NCBI GenBank assembly: GCA_030685015.1
Contig: JAUXWS010000010.1
Location: 1-27,978, forward strand
Origin: a bacterium
GTDB taxonomy: Bacteria; CAIWAD01
Direction: 5' to 3'
DNA length: 27,978 bases
The notes below the pieces were generated by a model. It was given only the letters and a program-made list of their open reading frames with translations. It made no database searches and was not told the DNA's origin. The position numbers were made by a program, and so were the translations under genes. This document shows, piece after piece, positions 24,653 through 27,978 of this stretch (position 1 is the stretch's first letter; every line of letters starts with the position of its first letter).

Positions 24653-27325
24653 ATGTTCACGCGCCTGATCAAGCTGCTCGCCATGTTGCCCGTTCCCGTG
24701 CCCGCCATGCGCCAGGGTCTGGCCTGCGGCGTGCTGGGGCTAGTCTACCTGCGGCGCACGGAGCGGCTGGGGGAGGTGGCCACCCGCCTCCTGCGCGTGC
24801 TGGAGTACCGCGGCTACGATTCCACCGGCGGCGCCTTCCAGGACGGGGACCGTGTCACCCTGCTCAAGGCGCCGGGCGCCCCCAGCGAGATCTGCGCCGC
24901 CCTGGGCATGCCCCAGCAGGCCGGGCACATCTTCTGCGGCCAGGTGCGCTGGGCGACCTACGGGGCGGTGGACGAGCTGAACGCCCAGCCCCACGTCGTG
25001 CGTTGCCGGCGGCACATCTACGGCGCCCACAACGGCAACATCAGCAACAGCCCCCAACTCAAGGCGTGGCTGACCGAGCGTGGCCACGATGTGCGATCCG
25101 ACAACGACGGCGAGATGCTCGTCCACCTGATCGAGCACATCTACGACGATGAGCTGGCCAGCGGACGCCATGGCTCGCCGGAGGCGGCCATGAGGCAGGC
25201 CGTGGTGACGGCGGCGGGCCGGGTGGAAGGCGCCTACGCCGCCATCATCGTCATCCCGGAGACGGGCACCAGCTACGCCATCAAGGCGGGGTCCAGCCTT
25301 TACGCCGGCATCGGCGTGCTGGACGAGGCGGAGCCCAATCCTTTCTTCCTGGCGTCAAGCGACCTCACCGCCGTCCTGGGGCAGACCCGCATGATCCTGC
25401 CCCTGCGCCGTGGGCAGTTCGTCGAGTACCGCGCCGACTCCTACCAGGTCTACGCCTACGAGGAGATGGAGGTGGAGGACCCGCTACGCGGCCACGTGGT
25501 CCTCCAGCCGGGCGATCCCGTCGAGGTGACGCCGCGCTTCAGCCGGCTGCGCGTGGACGACATCGGCTTGCGGCCCGGCTTCACCTGGTTCATGGAGCAG
25601 GAGATCGCCGACGAGGTGGAGAGCGCCCGCCGCCTGGTGCGCTACCTGTCCAACGGCAGCCCGCGCCTCCAGCTTTTCCGCAGCGCCGGCGCCTCGGGCC
25701 GCCGCGTCATGAGCGCGGTGGAGGATGAGCTGATGGCCCTGACCGACGCCCCCACGCCGGAGGCCCTGCTTGATTCCTGCACCGGTCTCTTCGACAACGA
25801 CGCCCTCTGGGAGCTGTTCAACGAGCTGCCCGCCGAGATCCGCTCCGATCCCGCCTTCTACAGCGACGCCGGACCGCATCTGGCCTGGGCCCGGGAGCAT
25901 TTCCACGACCACCCGCGGCGGGAGCTGCTCCTCCTGGCCGATCTCTACCACGAGAACGACGAGATCAACGAGCTGACCACCCAGCTCTACCGCTTCGTCG
26001 AGGAGGCGCGGCGCACCCTCGAGCAGGGTGGCCAGATCTACGCCGTCTGCTCGGGGACCAGCTACAACGCGGCCCGCACCGGCGCCATGTTCTTCAATGA
26101 CCTGTGCGGCGTGAAGTTCGTGCCCCTGCTGCCGGGCGAGTATCGCAGCCAATACAACCACTCGATCACCGACCAGGATCTGCTGGTGACCATCTCCCAG
26201 AGCGGGGAGACGAAGGACGTGATCGACGTGGTGGACGACCTCAAGCACAAGGCGCCGCTGCTCAAGCACATCTGCGTGGTGAACAACCTCAACTCCACCC
26301 TCGCCCAGGAGAAGGCGGACATCGCCATCCCGCTGCGCTGCGGACCGGAGATCGCCGTGCCGGCGACCAAGAGCTTCATCAACCAGCTCACCATGCTCTA
26401 CGGCATGGCCCTCTACCTGGCGGCGGCGCGGGGGGGACGCGTGCGCGGCTCGGCCACGGGCTTCGAGGCCATCCTGGGCCGCCGCGAGCGCCTGGAGCAG
26501 ATTCCCGACCTGCTGGCGCGCACCTTGAGCGAGACGGCCGCCACGGTGGAGGAGGCCGCCGCCGTGCTCTACCAGGCCCCCAGCCTGCACATCCTGGCCA
26601 CCCGCATGTGGGGGGTGGCCCGCGAGGGGGCGCTCAAGATCCGCGAAGTCGTGCTCAACCATGCCGAGGGGATCGAGGCCACCGAGTTCAAGCACGGCCC
26701 CAACACCATCCTGGGCCTCAACACGGGCTTCGGCCTGGACCAGATCAAGGACTACACCCGCGCCCTGGGTGGTGAACTGGCCCGGCAGGTGACGCGGGAC
26801 GGCCTCGCCACCGATCCGGCGGCGCTGGCCGGCTGGTTGGAGCAGCTGGCCGGGCGGATCTTCCCACCGGTGGCGGCCAAGAACGGATCGGCCTGCCCCG
26901 CGGCGCTCTCCTCCACCTCCCACAACCAGGACGGCCAGGGCGTCTTCGCCAGCCTCTACCGGGACTACCCGCTCATCTACGTGACAGGTCCGGGCAAGCG
27001 GGACGTGGAGCTGACCATCACCCAGATCAACACGCACAAGATCCGCGGCGCCATGAGCATCGTCATCGCCGAGGAGGACGAGCACCTGCGCCGCGCCGCC
27101 TGCGAGCCGCCCATGGGGCATCGCGACTACAAGGGCATTTTCATCGCCCTGCCCCCCTCGGGCGACCTCATCACCACCACTTTCACCTCCATCCTGGTCC
27201 TCCAGCGGCTTGCCCTGCGCATGTGCGAGATGAAGATGGCCCTGCTCGACGGCCTGGGGGTGAGGGACCACGGCGTGCATCCCGACGCCCCCAAGAACGT
27301 CTCGAAGAGCATCACCGTGGACTGA
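24653..27325 (+). CDS. Divergent GlmS-like glutamine amidotransferase/SIS protein
   Basis: The 890-residue protein has the GlmS order: class II glutaminase (about 25-300), SIS-1 (about 460-620) and SIS-2 (about 640-890), against about 610 residues in E. coli GlmS, which makes glucosamine-6-phosphate from fructose-6-phosphate and glutamine. Conserved are 'LEYRGYDSTG', 'HNGNIS', 'SGTSYNA', 'SQSGET', 'ATKSF', 'FKHGP' and the C-terminal 'PKNVSKSITVD'. Odd points: the nucleophile Cys is residue 25 instead of 2; 'RWATHG' reads RWATYG and 'NAHPH' reads NAQPH, which is PurF-like; there are extra stretches of about 100 residues before SIS-1 and after 'KHGP'. AAGGAGGA six bases before the ATG at 24653 strongly fixes this start, 24 bases after the CHAT gene. 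It could be the cell's GlmS or a relative with another sugar substrate. Confidence 0.85.
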   Translation: MFTRLIKLLAMLPVPVPAMRQGLACGVLGLVYLRRTERLGEVATRLLRVLEYRGYDSTGGAFQDGDRVTLLKAPGAPSEICAALGMPQQAGHIFCGQVRWATYGAVDELNAQPHVVRCRRHIYGAHNGNISNSPQLKAWLTERGHDVRSDNDGEMLVHLIEHIYDDELASGRHGSPEAAMRQAVVTAAGRVEGAYAAIIVIPETGTSYAIKAGSSLYAGIGVLDEAEPNPFFLASSDLTAVLGQTRMILPLRRGQFVEYRADSYQVYAYEEMEVEDPLRGHVVLQPGDPVEVTPRFSRLRVDDIGLRPGFTWFMEQEIADEVESARRLVRYLSNGSPRLQLFRSAGASGRRVMSAVEDELMALTDAPTPEALLDSCTGLFDNDALWELFNELPAEIRSDPAFYSDAGPHLAWAREHFHDHPRRELLLLADLYHENDEINELTTQLYRFVEEARRTLEQGGQIYAVCSGTSYNAARTGAMFFNDLCGVKFVPLLPGEYRSQYNHSITDQDLLVTISQSGETKDVIDVVDDLKHKAPLLKHICVVNNLNSTLAQEKADIAIPLRCGPEIAVPATKSFINQLTMLYGMALYLAAARGGRVRGSATGFEAILGRRERLEQIPDLLARTLSETAATVEEAAAVLYQAPSLHILATRMWGVAREGALKIREVVLNHAEGIEATEFKHGPNTILGLNTGFGLDQIKDYTRALGGELARQVTRDGLATDPAALAGWLEQLAGRIFPPVAAKNGSACPAALSSTSHNQDGQGVFASLYRDYPLIYVTGPGKRDVELTITQINTHKIRGAMSIVIAEEDEHLRRAACEPPMGHRDYKGIFIALPPSGDLITTTFTSILVLQRLALRMCEMKMALLDGLGVRDHGVHPDAPKNVSKSITVD

Positions 27326-27336
27326 AGGCGCTCCCG

Positions 27337-27358
27337 CCTGTTCGCGGGCGGGAACAGG
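27337..27358 (+). terminator. Hairpin behind the GlmS-like gene
   Basis: CCTGTTC (27337-27343) pairs with GAACAGG (27352-27358), and the overlapping alternative TCCCGCC (27332-27338) pairs with GGCGGGA (27347-27353). The two stems exclude each other. The site is 11 bases after the GlmS-like stop. There is no T-tract, so a terminator role is only suggested. Confidence 0.35.
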
Positions 27359-27431
27359 GCGCTGGGCACCAGTTCAGACACCGCCACGCTCGCGGGCTGA
27401 GCCGCGGCGCGGCAAGGGGACGGGATCCGGC

Positions 27432-27978
27432 ATGGGCGCCTTGCATCTGGCCATCCTGCTTTTCGGCGCCGCCGGCCTGCTGGGGCGGGAGCTGGGGCTG
27501 GACCCCCTCGCCATCACGGCCGGACGCTCCCTGGTGGCGGGCCTGGCCCTGGGGCTTGTCCTGCTGGTGCGTAAGGAGCGGGAAGGGCGAGTCTGGCCCG
27601 GCTGGCGCTGGATGCTGGGGGCGGGCGCCCTGCTGGCCTTCCACTGGAGCTGCTTCTTCGACGCCGTGCAGCAGGGCGGGGTGCCGCTGGCCCTGCTCAG
27701 CTACGCCCTCTTTCCCGTCTTCAGCCTGTTCTTGGAGCGACTGGCGCCGCCGACGGGCCGTTCGCCCGCGGCCGCCCCGGGCCTCTCCCGCCAGGTGGCC
27801 CTGCTGGCGCTGCTGGGCGCGGGCCTTGTGCTGCTGGCGGGACCGGACCTGTTCGCCGCGGCGGGTCGCCTGCGCGGCCTGGCGGGCGGGCTGGCCGCCG
27901 GGGCCAGTTTCGCGCTGCTGGCCCGGGGCAACGCTGCCCGCGTCAGGCGGGAGGGAGCGCTGGCCCTGGCGGCGGCCC
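27432..27978 (+). CDS. EamA/DMT-superfamily transporter, 5' part only
   Basis: An open frame from ATG 27432 runs off the window end (182 complete codons). It translates into a membrane protein with hydrophobic helices 'LAILLFGAAGLLGRELGL', 'SLVAGLALGLVLLV', 'WMLGAGALLAFHWSCFF', 'GVPLALLSYALFPVFSLFL' and 'VALLALLGAGLVLLAGPDLF'. The pattern of paired helices, with 'ALLSYALFPVFS' after the third, is that of EamA-type transporters, which have ten helices and usually export small metabolites; substrate unknown. The helix count so far (about six) fits the first half. The ribosome-binding site is weak. Genes on both sides read in the same direction, but the 106-bp gap and the hairpin suggest a separate unit. 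Confidence 0.8.
   Translation, partial: MGALHLAILLFGAAGLLGRELGLDPLAITAGRSLVAGLALGLVLLVRKEREGRVWPGWRWMLGAGALLAFHWSCFFDAVQQGGVPLALLSYALFPVFSLFLERLAPPTGRSPAAAPGLSRQVALLALLGAGLVLLAGPDLFAAAGRLRGLAGGLAAGASFALLARGNAARVRREGALALAAA

Overview
The window is GC-rich DNA (roughly 70% by eye) with dense, overlapping protein genes. It comes from a Gram-negative type (diderm) bacterium: there is a beta-barrel outer-membrane protein, a TolC-type channel, a periplasmic adaptor, an AsmA/YdbH-like envelope protein and several lipoprotein or Sec signal peptides. No marker here fixes the phylum. The gene families are divergent from Escherichia coli and would suit an uncultured high-GC lineage, but that placement is an inference. 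I saw no tRNA, rRNA, CRISPR array, transposase or prophage gene.

Layout. Positions 1-931 are a non-coding minisatellite built from GATATC and GATCCC hexamers. It ends at a strong hairpin behind a minus-strand porin-like gene (970-2193). That gene has a leader of about 230 nt carrying a hairpin and two operator-like direct repeats. Next is a minus-strand aldo/keto reductase-like gene (2492-3577) with substituted catalytic residues. It is divergent from a plus-strand cluster: M20 dipeptidase (3647-5026), lipoprotein efflux adaptor (5023-6465), MacB/FtsX-type permease without an ATPase domain (6462-7739), TolC-family channel (7732-9279) and a PHP-domain phosphatase (9289-10086). A 163-bp MITE-like inverted-repeat element lies at the start of the adaptor gene, and a run of eight heptamers covers the end of the TolC gene.

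A minus-strand Rrf2-type regulator (10156-10563) is divergent from purL (10709-12949). purL begins a chain in which every junction is a 4-base start/stop overlap: purL, a YdbH/AsmA-like envelope protein (12946-16443), a small YdbL/DUF1318-like lipoprotein (16440-16958) and a 2557-residue exported protein (16955-24628). A divergent 890-residue GlmS-like enzyme with a strong ribosome-binding site follows after 24 bases (24653-27325). The window ends inside an EamA-type transporter (27432-27978).

The most interesting unit is purL-ydbH-ydbL-CHAT-glmS. The giant protein has a signal peptide, a TolB-like propeller, TPR-like helices, a degenerate CHAT domain, more TPR-like helices and an intact C-terminal CHAT caspase-like domain (His2415/Cys2460). 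Its translational coupling to a YdbH/YdbL pair suggests a periplasmic protease working with inter-membrane lipid transport or envelope surveillance. I know of no described system with this combination, but I could not search databases.
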